Positions 40,742 to 49,385 of a stretch of 64,000 nt of DNA are shown here, in pieces (the first letter of the stretch is position 1; each line of letters opens with the position of its first letter). A program made the translations under genes and the position numbers. This stretch comes from Streptomyces hyaluromycini (GTDB taxonomy: Bacteria; Actinomycetota; Actinomycetes; Streptomycetales; Streptomycetaceae), in contig NZ_BCFL01000022.1 in NCBI RefSeq assembly GCF_002217755.1, positions 372,001 to 436,000 on the forward strand. Reading direction: 5' to 3'. The notes under the pieces are model-generated. The model was not told where the DNA came from, made no database searches, and was given only the letters and a program-made list of their open reading frames with translations.

Positions 40742-42970
40742 ATGGCAACTGTCCTGTATCACCTGGGCCGTGCGGCCTTTCGATGGCGATGGTTCGTCGT
40801 CGTCCTGTGGGTGGCGGTGCTGGGCGCCGTCGGATTCGCCGCCTCCAAGGCGCCCGCAGCCGCCGACGAAGGCTTCACGATGCCCGGGATCGAGTCCCAG
40901 AAGGCGTTCGACCTGATGGAGCAGCGCTTCCCGGGGACCACGGCCGACGGGGCGAGCGCGCGCATCTTGTTCATCGCCCCGAGCGGGGAGAAGGTGACCG
41001 CGGCCGGCAACCGGGCCGCGATCGAGAAGCTCGTCGACGAGGCGGCCGACGGCTCACAGGTCGCCGCCGCCGTCGACCCCTTCCAGGCCAAGGCCGTCAG
41101 CAAGGACGGTACGACGGCGTACGCGACCGTCTCCTTCAAGGCGACGGCCGACGACCTCGCCGACGCGAGCAAGAAGCACCTGGAGTCCGCCATCGACGTG
41201 GCCCGGCAGGCGGGCCTGCGGGTGGAGGTCGGCGGCGACGCGCTGGCGACCCAGCCCGCGGCCGGCGGACCGGCCGAGGTGATCGGCATCGCCGTCGCCG
41301 CCGTCGTCCTGCTGATCACGTTCGGATCCCTCGCCGCCGCCGGTCTGCCGCTGCTGGCCGCGATCATCGGCGTGGCCGTCGGCATGACCGGGATCATGGC
41401 CCTGTCCCAGACCTTCGGACTGTCGGAGAACACCGGCACGCTCGCCACCATGCTGGGCCTGGCCTGCGGCATCGACTACGCCCTGTTCGTCGTCTCCCGC
41501 TACCGCGAGGAAAGCGCCAAGGGCCACGTACCCCGGGAGGCGGCGGGTCTCGCCGCCGGCACGGCCGGCTCCGCGGTCGTCTTCGCCGGGCTCACCGTCG
41601 TCATCGCGCTGGCCGGGCTCTGGGTCGTGGGTATCCCGATGCTCACCAAGATGGGGCTGGCCGCCGCCGGCGCGGTCCTCGTCGCCGTGCTGATCTGCCT
41701 GACCCTGGTCCCGGCGGTCCTGGGCTGCTGGCCGAACGCCGTGCTCTCGCGCGGCGCCCGGAAGAACTCCAGGCGGTACCGCAGGCAGCAGCGGAAGACC
41801 GACAACGGGGGCTCGCGCTGGGCCAGGGCCGTCGTCCGCCTGCCGCTCCCGGTGCTCCTGCTGGGCGTCGTGGGCCTGGGCGCGGTCGCCACGCCGGTGA
41901 TGGACCTTCAGCTCGGCATGCCGGGCGACGAGGCCAAGCCCACCTCCACCACCGAGCGCCGCGCCTACGACGCGCTCGCCGAGGGTTTCGGCCCCGGCTT
42001 CAACGGCCCCCTGACGATCGTCGTCGACGCCAAGGGGTCCGACGACCCGAAGGCGGACGTGGCCACGATCACCAAGGACATCGCCGCCACCAAGGGCGTC
42101 GTCTCCGTCTCGGCCGCCCGCTTCAACCAGGCCGGTGACACCGCGGTGTTCTCCGCCACGCCCGCCACGAGCCCGACCGACCAGAAGACCAAGGACCTCG
42201 TCAAGACCATCCGGGACGAGCGTGCCGGCATCGAGAAGGACGCGGGCGTGTCCTTCGAGGTGACCGGCAAGACCGCCCTGGACATCGACGTCGCCGAGAA
42301 GGTACAGGCCTCGCTGGTGCCGTATCTCGCGGTGGTGGTCTCGCTCGCCGTCGTGCTCCTGCTGCTGGTCTTCCGCTCCCTGCTGGTGCCTCTGAAGGCG
42401 GCCTTCGGGTTCCTGCTCTCCGTCCTCGCGGCCCTCGGCGCGGTCGTCGCGGTCTTCCAGCAGGGGCATGGCGCGGACCTCCTGGGCGTGGAGTCCACCG
42501 GCCCGATCATGAGCATGATGCCGATCTTCCTGGTGGGCATCGTCTTCGGCCTGGCGATGGACTACGAGGTCTTCCTGGTCTCGCGGATGCGCGAGGCGTA
42601 CGTCCACGGCGAGGAGCCCGAGCAGGCGATCGTCTCGGGCTTCCGCCACAGCGCCCGCGTGGTCGTGGCCGCGGCGCTGATCATGATCGCGGTGTTCTCC
42701 GGCTTCATCGGCGCCGACGAGTCGATGATCAAGATGATCGGTTTCGGACTGGCCGTCGCGGTCCTCTTCGACGCGTTCGTCGTCCGTATGGCGATCGTCC
42801 CGGCCATCCTCGCCCTGCTCGGCCACAAGGCCTGGTACCTGCCGAAGTGGCTGGCCCGGCTGCTGCCGAACATCGATGTCGAGGGCGAGAAGCTGAGCCG
42901 GAAGGTGCCCGTCCCGGCCGCCGGGACGGCCGACGAGTCGCCCTCCGTGGAGCCCGTCGGGGCCCGCTGA
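40742..42970 (+). CDS. MMPL/RND-family membrane exporter
   Basis: A 742-residue transporter with the MmpL layout. One N-terminal helix (about 15-35) is followed by an extracytoplasmic domain (~40-180) and a 5-6 helix bundle with GLACGIDYALFVVSRYREE. A second large external domain (~380-520) and a second helix bundle containing FGLAMDYEVFLVSRMREAY follow. The paired GIDYALF/AMDYEVF motifs carry the proton-relay Asp-Tyr pairs. It exports lipids or drugs using proton force. ATG 40742 was chosen over GTG 40724 because GGAGG lies between them. A palindrome upstream and a hairpin terminator downstream mark it as a single transcription unit. Confidence 0.92.
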   Translation: MATVLYHLGRAAFRWRWFVVVLWVAVLGAVGFAASKAPAAADEGFTMPGIESQKAFDLMEQRFPGTTADGASARILFIAPSGEKVTAAGNRAAIEKLVDEAADGSQVAAAVDPFQAKAVSKDGTTAYATVSFKATADDLADASKKHLESAIDVARQAGLRVEVGGDALATQPAAGGPAEVIGIAVAAVVLLITFGSLAAAGLPLLAAIIGVAVGMTGIMALSQTFGLSENTGTLATMLGLACGIDYALFVVSRYREESAKGHVPREAAGLAAGTAGSAVVFAGLTVVIALAGLWVVGIPMLTKMGLAAAGAVLVAVLICLTLVPAVLGCWPNAVLSRGARKNSRRYRRQQRKTDNGGSRWARAVVRLPLPVLLLGVVGLGAVATPVMDLQLGMPGDEAKPTSTTERRAYDALAEGFGPGFNGPLTIVVDAKGSDDPKADVATITKDIAATKGVVSVSAARFNQAGDTAVFSATPATSPTDQKTKDLVKTIRDERAGIEKDAGVSFEVTGKTALDIDVAEKVQASLVPYLAVVVSLAVVLLLLVFRSLLVPLKAAFGFLLSVLAALGAVVAVFQQGHGADLLGVESTGPIMSMMPIFLVGIVFGLAMDYEVFLVSRMREAYVHGEEPEQAIVSGFRHSARVVVAAALIMIAVFSGFIGADESMIKMIGFGLAVAVLFDAFVVRMAIVPAILALLGHKAWYLPKWLARLLPNIDVEGEKLSRKVPVPAAGTADESPSVEPVGAR

Positions 42971-42975
42971 GCCGG

Positions 42976-43006
42976 GGAGGGGCCGCCTGCTCGGGGCGGC
43001 CCCTCC
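42976..43006. terminator. Rho-independent-type hairpin after the MMPL gene
   Basis: Arms GGAGGGGCCGCC (42976-42987) and GGCGGCCCCTCC (42995-43006), 7-nt loop, just after the MMPL stop and before the convergent response-regulator gene. No T-run, as is common in Streptomyces; it could serve both directions. Confidence 0.8.
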
Positions 43007-43043
43007 GCTGTGCCGCGGGTGGTGAAGTCGTCCTTCCGGACGT

Positions 43044-43697
43044 TCAGGCCTGCGGTGTGTGGGCCAGGTAGGCCAGGACGGCGAGGACCCGGCGGTGGCC
43101 GCTGTCGCTCTGCGGCAGGCCCAGCTTCAGGAAGACGTTGCCGATGTGCTTGTGGACGGCACGTTCGGTGACGACCAGAGTCCGGGCGATGGTCGCGTTG
43201 TCATGGCCCTCCGCCATCAGCTTCAGCACCTCCCGCTCGCGCGGGGTGAGCGAGTCCAGCGGCGAGTTCCTGCGCCGGGTGAGGAGCTCGGCGACGACCT
43301 CCGGGTCCAGTGCGGTGCCGCCCGCCGCCACCCGCTCCAGTGCGTCGAGGAACTCGTCGACCCGGCCCACCCGGTCCTTGAGGAGATAGCCGATCCCGTT
43401 GGTGCCCCCGCTCAGGAGCTCGGCCGCGTACGACTCCTCGACGTACTGGGAGAGCACCAGCACCGGCAGGCCGCGAATAGCCTGCCGCGCTTCCAGCGCG
43501 GCGCGCAGACCCTCGTCCCTGAAAGCGGGCGGCATCCGGACGTCGAGCAGGGCGATGTCCGGCCGGTGTGCCAGCAGCGCGGGCATGATCTCGGGGCCGC
43601 TGCCGGCGACGGCGGCGACCTCGTGCCCGGCCGAGGTCAGCAGGAGGACCAGGCCCTCCCGCAGGAGGGCGTTGTCCTCGGCGATCACCACACGCAC
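43044..43697 (-). CDS. NarL/LuxR-type response regulator
   Basis: A 217-residue regulator. Receiver domain 1-120: VVIAEDNALLREGLVLLL with acidic ED pair, phosphoacceptor Asp near 53 in IALLDVRMPP, Lys near 108 in YLLKDRVG. C-terminal LuxR helix-turn-helix: LTPREREVLKLMAEGHDNAT, IARTLVVTERAVHKHIGNVF. It starts with GTG and overlaps the histidine kinase gene by 13 bp. The palindromes at 40551 and 44895 are probable targets, giving control of the MMPL exporter and autoregulation. Confidence 0.93.
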   Translation of the reverse strand: MRVVIAEDNALLREGLVLLLTSAGHEVAAVAGSGPEIMPALLAHRPDIALLDVRMPPAFRDEGLRAALEARQAIRGLPVLVLSQYVEESYAAELLSGGTNGIGYLLKDRVGRVDEFLDALERVAAGGTALDPEVVAELLTRRRNSPLDSLTPREREVLKLMAEGHDNATIARTLVVTERAVHKHIGNVFLKLGLPQSDSGHRRVLAVLAYLAHTPQA

Positions 43698-44836
43698 GGC
43701 AGCTCCACTTCGATCACGGTTGGGCCCCCGACGGGGCTGGACACCTTTATGGTTCCGTCGAGAGCGGCTACCCGGCGCCGCATGCCGGGCAGCCCCGAGC
43801 CGGCGGCCTCGTCGGCACCGCCGCGGCCCTCGTCCCGGACCCGGACCCGCAGCCCGCGCCGGGCCCGGACCAGCCGGACCTCGGCGCGGGTGACCCCGCT
43901 GTACTTGGTCACGTTGGTGAGCGCCTCGGCCACCACGAAATAGGCCGCCGCCTCCACGGCCGCGGGCGCCCGCACCCCTTGGTCCAGGCCGCCGTCGTCC
44001 AGGGCGACCTCCAGTCCGCTGCTCGCTGCCAGCGCCCGCAGCGCGCCGGCCAGGCCGCGGTCGGTCAGGATCGGCGGATGGATGCCGCGTACGACGTTCC
44101 GCAGCTCCGCGAGCGCCTTCTCGGCCTGTTCCTGGGCCTCGTCCAACAGCTTGAGCGCGGTCTCCGGGTCACGGCCGTAGGCGCGTTTGGCGAGCCCGAT
44201 CCGCATGGACAGCGCCACGAGCTGCGCCTGCGCCCCGTCGTGCAGATCGCGTTCGATGCGGCGCAGTTCGGCGCCGTGCGCGGCGATCGCGTCGGCCCGC
44301 GTCTGGGCCAGCCGCTCCACCCGGGCGGTCAGCAGCGCCTCCGGGGACGGCTTGAGCAGGGCGGTCGACCAGTCGGCCTCCAGGTCCGCGAGCCGCACGA
44401 TCAGCGGCAGCACGACCGTCTTCCGGCGCAGCAGGCCGCACCACACGCCGTCGACGACCAGTCCCACCGGCCACAGCGGCACGGCGAGGGCGAGCAGGGC
44501 GCCGTAGAACCAGTAGGCCACCATCCAGCGCAGATCCCTGCGGGTGCCGGGATCCCGCACCGCGGTGGCCACCCGCTCGCGCACCGTCCCGGTCAGCGGG
44601 CGGTACACCTCGGGGATCTTCACGCCGGTCCAGTCGGCGGTGAGGTTCCGCTTGGCCCCCGCGATCCGCCGGACGAGCAGGACCGTCTCGGGCAGCAGCC
44701 AGGCACCGACCACGGCCAACGTACCGACGACGGTGATCAGCAGCACGGTGATGAAGATCCACGTGCCGAACGCCATGAGCGCCGTCAGAAAGAGGTGGGC
44801 AGTGGCCCTCCCGGCGCGCTGCACCGATTTCCACAT
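43685..44836 (-). CDS. NarL-type sensor histidine kinase
   Basis: A 383-residue membrane kinase. Hydrophobic segments around 12-50 and 108-135 form the sensor region. HisKA_3 box RRIERDLHDGAQAQLVALSM holds the phosphorylated His near 203. The ATPase domain shows VVAEALTNVTKYS (N box), VRDEGRGG (G1) and GSGLPGMRRRVAAL (G2). It phosphorylates the overlapping response regulator. It is divergent from the membrane-protein gene at 45016; the shared 180-bp gap contains the palindrome 44895-44916. Confidence 0.93.
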   Translation of the reverse strand: MWKSVQRAGRATAHLFLTALMAFGTWIFITVLLITVVGTLAVVGAWLLPETVLLVRRIAGAKRNLTADWTGVKIPEVYRPLTGTVRERVATAVRDPGTRRDLRWMVAYWFYGALLALAVPLWPVGLVVDGVWCGLLRRKTVVLPLIVRLADLEADWSTALLKPSPEALLTARVERLAQTRADAIAAHGAELRRIERDLHDGAQAQLVALSMRIGLAKRAYGRDPETALKLLDEAQEQAEKALAELRNVVRGIHPPILTDRGLAGALRALAASSGLEVALDDGGLDQGVRAPAAVEAAAYFVVAEALTNVTKYSGVTRAEVRLVRARRGLRVRVRDEGRGGADEAAGSGLPGMRRRVAALDGTIKVSSPVGGPTVIEVELPCVW

Positions 44837-44894
44837 GGCAGGAAGCTAAATGATGTAGTTGAGTGAGGCAAATATCGCTGCCCGGTGCGGTCCC

Positions 44895-44916
44895 AGGGTG
44901 TAGCGGGCTACACCCT
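44895..44916. promoter_or_regulatory. 22-bp palindrome between kinase gene and 45016 gene
   Basis: Arms AGGGTGTAGC and GCTACACCCT with GG in the centre; the inner 18 bp equal those of 40551-40574. Placed 59 bp upstream of the kinase start and 100 bp upstream of the 45016 start, so it could regulate both divergent promoters. Confidence 0.75.
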
Positions 44917-45015
44917 CGGTTCGGGAGTCCGCGCCCGTGTCCCGACAGGTGAACGACGGAATCGTGGGAGGCCCAGACCACGAGAGCTCCGAGCTCCCCG
45001 CACCAGAGGAATGCG

Positions 45016-45438
45016 ATGAAGCCGAAGTCGCTGTTCGCCACCCTGAAGTCGTTCGTCGCCGACCTGCTGCTCTGGTCGTTCTTCGTGGCCGGCATGGCCG
45101 CTTCCACAGGGGCCGGCGCGGTTCTGGACGGCACGGACAAGAACGTCGCCAGGCTCGCCGGCGCCGCCGTGTCGCTGCTGACGGGTACCCGCATCGCGAA
45201 GAAGCCCAGGATCAAGGCGTTCCTGTCGACACGGCCGGTGCTGTGGTTCCTGTTCCTGTTCAACGGCGCCGTGGCCGCGGCCTCCTACTTCCTCGTCGAC
45301 GGTGTGAAGGGCATGGCGACCGCCGCCGCGATGGGCCTGGTCGCGCTGGGAGCGCTCGGAGGACTGGTGACAGGCCGCCACAGGGTCAGGGACGAAGCCG
45401 GTCGGCTCGTACCGGACACCCGCGTCACCAGCAGGTAG
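45016..45438 (+). CDS. Small integral membrane protein, unknown
   Basis: A 140-residue protein with about four hydrophobic segments (16-36, 42-58, 74-92, 98-120) joined by short basic loops (TRIAKKPRIKAF) and ending in a charged tail. I recognise no family. AGAGGAATGCG precedes the ATG. It shares its upstream palindrome with the divergent two-component operon, so it may be part of the same envelope-stress response as the MMPL exporter. Confidence 0.7.
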   Translation: MKPKSLFATLKSFVADLLLWSFFVAGMAASTGAGAVLDGTDKNVARLAGAAVSLLTGTRIAKKPRIKAFLSTRPVLWFLFLFNGAVAAASYFLVDGVKGMATAAAMGLVALGALGGLVTGRHRVRDEAGRLVPDTRVTSR

Positions 45439-45538
45439 GGACCGGATTCCGGTCCTGGCACCGCGATCCGCCACCCGCGCTCAGCCGGCCACCGGCTCCA
45501 CCCACATGCACCGGACGGTACAAGGAAAGGACACACCC

Positions 45539-45934
45539 ATGACCGCACGCCGCCGCCATCGCGTCACTGCCGTCGCCACCGCCGCAGCCGCTGTCGCGCT
45601 GACCGCGACACTCGCCGCAGGCTGCGAGTTCGACGACTCGCTGGACTGCCTCTCCAGCGCCGACACCATCGCCGACAGCGTCACCGCCATCCACACGGCG
45701 GGTGCGGACGCGATCGAGGATCCCTCGCGGACCCAGGAGTCCATCGACACCATCGAGAAGAATCTCGACAAGATCAACGGCAAGACGGACGACAACAAGG
45801 TCGGTGATGCGGTCGATGACCTGAACAAGGCCATCGCGAACTACAACAAGGCCATCCTGAACGGCGACACCGACCCGGACAGCAGCAAGATCGACGCGGC
45901 GGCCGATCGGTTGAAGGACATCTGCACGTCGTGA
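45539..45934 (+). CDS. Small secreted lipoprotein, unknown
   Basis: A 131-residue predicted lipoprotein: basic start (TARRRHR), hydrophobic core, lipobox TLAAGC with Cys near 30. The mature part is acidic and helical with regularly spaced hydrophobics (SIDTIEKNLDKINGKTDDN, VDDLNKAIANYNKAILNGD), suggesting a small helical bundle, and contains further Cys at about 37 and near the C-terminus (KDICTS). CAAGGAAAGGAC precedes the ATG. It follows the 45016 gene by 100 bp and may be co-transcribed. Family not recognised. Confidence 0.7.
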   Translation: MTARRRHRVTAVATAAAAVALTATLAAGCEFDDSLDCLSSADTIADSVTAIHTAGADAIEDPSRTQESIDTIEKNLDKINGKTDDNKVGDAVDDLNKAIANYNKAILNGDTDPDSSKIDAAADRLKDICTS

Positions 45935-46008
45935 ACGGGTGCCCTGGACACGGCCGCCTGCGAGACACTCGTCCTCAGTGACAGGTGTCTTTCAATGAGG
46001 AGTGACGC

Positions 46009-46833
46009 ATGACCACGGTAGGTATCGCCACCGGCGCCGCCAGCGGGACGGGAGAGGCATGCGCCAGGCGCCTCGCCGACGTGGTGGATGTGCTGTTGCT
46101 CGCCGACGGGAACGAAGCGGCGGTGGCCGCGGTCGCGAAGGACCTGTCCGGCCACGGGAAGCGGGCCCTCGTCGAGCCGTTCGCGGTCGATGTCACCGAC
46201 CGGGAGGACCTGGCCCGGCTCGCCGACCGGGTCAGGGCGGCCGGCACGCTCCGGGCCGTCGCGCACGCCTACGGCATCCCGCCCGAGGAAACCGACTGGC
46301 GCCGGATCATCGAGGCCGACTTCGTCGCGGCGGCGCTGCTCACCGACACGCTCCGGCCGCTCGCCACGGCCGGTACGGCGTTCGTCTACCTGGCCTCCGT
46401 GTCTCCGCTGATCGCGCACATCGAGCCCGATCCGGCGGTGGCGGCCGTCCTGGACGATCCGTTGCAGGAGGACTTCCTCGACCGTATCCGGGAGGTGGTC
46501 GGACCCGCCGTCGAGGATCCGGCCTGGGCGTACCCGTGGGCCACGTACGGCGTGCACCGCCTGACCCGCGCGGAGGCCGTACGGTTCGGCCCCGTGGGCG
46601 CCCGCGTGTGCTCGGTGTCGCCGGGTGCGATCGACACCCCGGAGACTCGGCTGGAGGCGGCACGGTACGCGTCGATTCGACAGCTCATCGAGCACACGCC
46701 ACTGGGCCGCGTCGGCCGGTACGAGGAGGTCGCCGCCGTCGCGGCCTTTCTGCTGTCGGACGAGGCGAGCTTCGTGAACGGCGTCGACATCGTCGTCGAC
46801 GGCGGCCTGTGCGCCTCGCTGCGAGAGGACTGA
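46009..46833 (+). CDS. Short-chain dehydrogenase/reductase (SDR) with altered catalytic motif
   Basis: A 274-residue SDR: NAD motif ATGAASGTGEACARRLA (about 7-23), FAVDVTDREDL, a core AHAYG in place of NNAG, Ser near 130 in YLASVSPL, and YGVHR near 180-184 where Y-x-x-x-K is normal, so the catalytic Lys is Arg. The C-terminus is typical: PGAIDTPETR, GRVGRYEEVAAVAAFLLSDE, VNGVDIVVDGG. Relatives of this type occur beside mycofactocin loci and use tightly bound NAD re-oxidised by mycofactocin; that link is suggested, not shown. AATGAGGAGTGACGC precedes the ATG. Confidence 0.85.
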   Translation: MTTVGIATGAASGTGEACARRLADVVDVLLLADGNEAAVAAVAKDLSGHGKRALVEPFAVDVTDREDLARLADRVRAAGTLRAVAHAYGIPPEETDWRRIIEADFVAAALLTDTLRPLATAGTAFVYLASVSPLIAHIEPDPAVAAVLDDPLQEDFLDRIREVVGPAVEDPAWAYPWATYGVHRLTRAEAVRFGPVGARVCSVSPGAIDTPETRLEAARYASIRQLIEHTPLGRVGRYEEVAAVAAFLLSDEASFVNGVDIVVDGGLCASLRED

Positions 46834-46855
46834 CGCCGGAGGAGACGCGCTAGGA

Positions 46856-46884
46856 CCGGTGCGGGACGACGCGTCCCGCACCGG
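46856..46884. terminator. Strong hairpin after the SDR gene
   Basis: Perfect 13-bp arms CCGGTGCGGGACG (46856-46868) and CGTCCCGCACCGG (46872-46884), 3-nt loop, between the SDR gene and the convergent TetR gene. Likely bidirectional terminator. Confidence 0.85.
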
Positions 46885-46962
46885 CACTTCCGGCGGGCGA
46901 CGTCGGGACAGGGACCCGCTGGGGTCGCCGTGCGCTCGGCGGGGCGGCCGGCGCGCCTGTCA

Positions 46963-47664
46963 TCAGCCGGCGGTGGCCTCCCACTCGGCCTCGGGGTCGA
47001 GTGGCAGCCCGGGCCGGTCGCGCTTGAACTCTTGTGCCTGTTTCTCGACCTTGGGCAGGGCGTGATCAGGCGCGCCGAAGCCGCGGAACAGGGTCGCGCA
47101 GTACTCATGGGACAGGAACTGCGCGTCCCACTGCCCGTCCGGCTTCACCCACTGGTACGTGTGGTTGTGCAGGTTGAGGAACTGGAGGGTGGCCAACCGG
47201 GGCGACATGGTACGGAACATGCCCTGCTCCATGGCCTGCGAGAGCAGGTCCGAGATCAACTGCTCGAAGTCGGAACGCTGGGCGAGGAGGGTCTTGAGCT
47301 CGTCGCCGCTGAGACTGCGATAGTCGTGTTCGTAGACCCAGATGTGGTCGAGCCTGCGAAAGATGATCGTCAGAAGCGACTCCGACAGCAGACGCAGGCG
47401 CAGCAGCGGGTCCATGTCGAGGTCCGCGATCTGCCGCGCGCGGGACAGCAACGGCCCCATGACCCGCGACTGGATTTCGACCAGCAGGTTCTCTTTCGAG
47501 CCGATGTAGTAGTACAGGGCTCCCTTGGCCAGCCCGACCGCGCGCCCCAGGTCGTTGATGGAGGTCGCGGCGTACCCTTGCTGAGCGAAGAGGGAAGCCG
47601 CGATGTCAATGATCTTCTGGCGTCTGACCTCGAAGCCCGGTCCATGGCCTGGCGGTCGTGGCAT
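46963..47664 (-). CDS. TetR-family regulator (KstR2/FadR-like context)
   Basis: A 233-residue repressor: helix-turn-helix KIIDIAASLFAQQGYAATSI, NDLGRAVGLAKGALYYYIGS, KENLLVEI in the N-terminal third, then a helical ligand domain with RLDHIWVYEHDYRSLSG, typical of TetR_C groups binding acyl-CoA-like ligands. The ATG at 47664 was preferred to one 30 bp upstream because the protein proper starts there. Its upstream region contains the palindrome ACCAATCGGTAC (about 47785-47796), also found before the cyclase and amidohydrolase genes, so it is the best candidate controller of that set. Confidence 0.88.
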   Translation of the reverse strand: MPRPPGHGPGFEVRRQKIIDIAASLFAQQGYAATSINDLGRAVGLAKGALYYYIGSKENLLVEIQSRVMGPLLSRARQIADLDMDPLLRLRLLSESLLTIIFRRLDHIWVYEHDYRSLSGDELKTLLAQRSDFEQLISDLLSQAMEQGMFRTMSPRLATLQFLNLHNHTYQWVKPDGQWDAQFLSHEYCATLFRGFGAPDHALPKVEKQAQEFKRDRPGLPLDPEAEWEATAG

Positions 47665-47782
47665 GGATTCACTCCCCGCGTGATGTGGCGACATGTCGAT
47701 GGGGATCGACTCCCGTGCCCACGTCGGATGCCTTTCGGTATATCCGGGGGAAGCGGACCACGGGGCGCCGCTTGCTTTTACT

Positions 47783-47797
47783 GGACCAATCGGTACA
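47783..47797. promoter_or_regulatory. TetR-type operator copy 1
   Basis: GGACCAATCGGTACA, one mismatch from the palindrome GACCGATCGGTAC found at two other sites. It lies 119 bp upstream of the TetR start and 7 bp before the E1-alpha remnant start. Confidence 0.65.
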
Positions 47798-47803
47798 TTA
47801 AAC

Positions 47804-48060
47804 CATGAAAACCCGCCGTCTCAAGCCCGCAGCGTCTGCCGGAGCATGGCAACGGCGCGCCGGGCCCACGGAGCCGGTGCTCCGGCGCACCGGCATCGGC
47901 TCCGGACGCCTGGACGACGTGGCGCAAATGTACCGCCGCAGGTGACGCATCCGACGGTTCGAGGACCGGGTATCCGAACTCCACGAACCCTACAAGGCGA
48001 CGGAGTTCCCCGGGTTCCCGCATCTGTCGACAGGGCAGCAGGTCCGCCGCCGGGATCCGG
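47804..48060 (+). pseudogene. TPP-dependent dehydrogenase E1 alpha subunit, N-terminal remnant with stop
   Basis: The frame from ATG 47804 reads KTRRLKPAASAGAW and then GSGRLDDVAQMYRRR, stops at TGA 47942-47944, and continues in the same frame with RIRRFEDRVSELHE and FPGFPHLSTGQQV. This matches the beginning of pyruvate/acetoin dehydrogenase E1-alpha proteins (MYRTM.RIRRFEERV...G.I.GF.HLS.GQEA) with an in-frame stop where one codon is expected. Similarity ends near 48060 in the end of the convergent cyclase region. An operator stands immediately in front, so this was once part of the same regulon. Confidence 0.7.
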
Positions 48061-48144
48061 GCCGCCCCTGGTGCGTCCGCCGTGGGCCCGGCCGCTCGGG
48101 CAGGACTGGTCGGGCCCACGGCGGACCCCGGTCGAGTCCGTGGT

Positions 48145-49191
48145 TCAGACGGTCGCGACCGGTGTCAGCGGACTGCCCTGGGTGCCGGGCAGGTTCAGCG
48201 GGGGAGCCGTCAACAGGAACCTGCTGCGGCCGTGCTCGCGCAGCCAGCCGGCCAGCTCGTGCAAGTACCACAGTTCGCCGAGGGGGACGCCCAGCTTGAA
48301 CAGGCACAGGTGGTGGATCGGCAGCAGCGTGTGCGGACCCTGGGCCTGTGTGACGCCCACGCCTTCGACGGCATAGTTGTCCGCCACCAGCGCCGAGATC
48401 TGCGACTCGGTGATCCATTCGAGCAGCGCCGGGTCGTCGGCGTCCAGATAGGCGGCGGTCTGATGGATCGCCACGGGGTCGGGGTTCTTGCCCCAGGCGA
48501 GAATCTGGGTGGCGAAACCGGTGTGCAGCAGCAACATGTCGCCGGGTTCGACGACGACGTTGTCCGCGGCCATGATGTCCTGAAGGGTCTTGAAATTCAC
48601 CGCCTGGTAGCCCGTGCCCAGGTGGTGTGCCAGGTCGACCAGGACGCCCCGGCCCTGCACGCCGTGCTCCGCCATGTGTTCCAGGCCCAGGTGACGGGCG
48701 TGGCTGAGGCTCCCGCTGCCGTCGCCCTTGGCGTCCTCCTGCGGCCCGACGATGTCGGTGCCCGCGCGGTATCCGTTGTAGTAGACGGGCTCGGCCACCC
48801 CGTCGCCGTCGGTGTCGAACTCGGCGCCCTGATGGGCGAGGGCGTCCCACTGGGTCGAGTACTGCAGCCAGAGGGTGACCACGTCGTCGGACCACACGTC
48901 GATGAGCTCGGGTGCGATCTGTTCACGTGCGACGACGTTGTAGAAGACGTCCTGCTTGTGCGCCAGGTCCTCGGTGGGCCTCAGAATCGGCGGATAGCGG
49001 CGCTGGTTCATGGCCGAGCCGCCGGGATAGTCGAGCGGCAGGCTCAGGCTGAAGCTGATTCCGTGCTCGACCTCGCGCACGCCCTGGAGGACTTTCTCGG
49101 AGGTCAGCAGGTTGATGCGGCCCAGCTCGTCGTCGTCACCCCAGTCGCCCCACGTCGAGCCCGGCGGACGCTGCTTCCAACGCTTCGTCAC
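48145..49191 (-). CDS. Cyclase-family (kynurenine-formamidase-like) metal hydrolase
   Basis: A 348-residue protein of the cyclase/Kfa superfamily. WGDWGDDDELGRINLL near the start, LQYSTQWDALAHQG (about 108-121; the family's metal site normally HxGTHxDxxxH, here STQWDALAH), GRGVLVDLAHHLG, VEPGDMLLLHTGF, and LFKLGVPLGELWYLHELAGW are recognisable. It opens an amide or lactone/cyclic ketone ring in related pathways. The GTG at 49191 was chosen because AAGGAGG stands 7 bp before it; longer frames extend to 49401. A TetR-type operator lies 58 bp upstream, shared with the divergent SnoaL gene. Confidence 0.85.
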   Translation of the reverse strand: MTKRWKQRPPGSTWGDWGDDDELGRINLLTSEKVLQGVREVEHGISFSLSLPLDYPGGSAMNQRRYPPILRPTEDLAHKQDVFYNVVAREQIAPELIDVWSDDVVTLWLQYSTQWDALAHQGAEFDTDGDGVAEPVYYNGYRAGTDIVGPQEDAKGDGSGSLSHARHLGLEHMAEHGVQGRGVLVDLAHHLGTGYQAVNFKTLQDIMAADNVVVEPGDMLLLHTGFATQILAWGKNPDPVAIHQTAAYLDADDPALLEWITESQISALVADNYAVEGVGVTQAQGPHTLLPIHHLCLFKLGVPLGELWYLHELAGWLREHGRSRFLLTAPPLNLPGTQGSPLTPVATV

Positions 49192-49248
49192 GATTACGCC
49201 TCCTTCGGCGACAGTCCCGATGACAGCCGTGGGCATGCTATTCAGATT

Positions 49249-49261
49249 GTACCGATCGGTC
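49249..49261. promoter_or_regulatory. TetR-type operator copy 2
   Basis: GTACCGATCGGTC, the exact reverse complement of GACCGATCGGTAC at 58815. Located between the divergent cyclase and SnoaL-like genes. Confidence 0.75.
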
Positions 49262-49385
49262 AATGAGTTGGGTTTAATGCGAATGACCTCTCCCTTTTCC
49301 CTCTGGGGCAGTAATAGACTGAGTGGTCGAAAGAAGTGGTGGGGTGCTGCTGCCGAGCGCAGGCCCGTCCGACCTTGGAGAGAGA

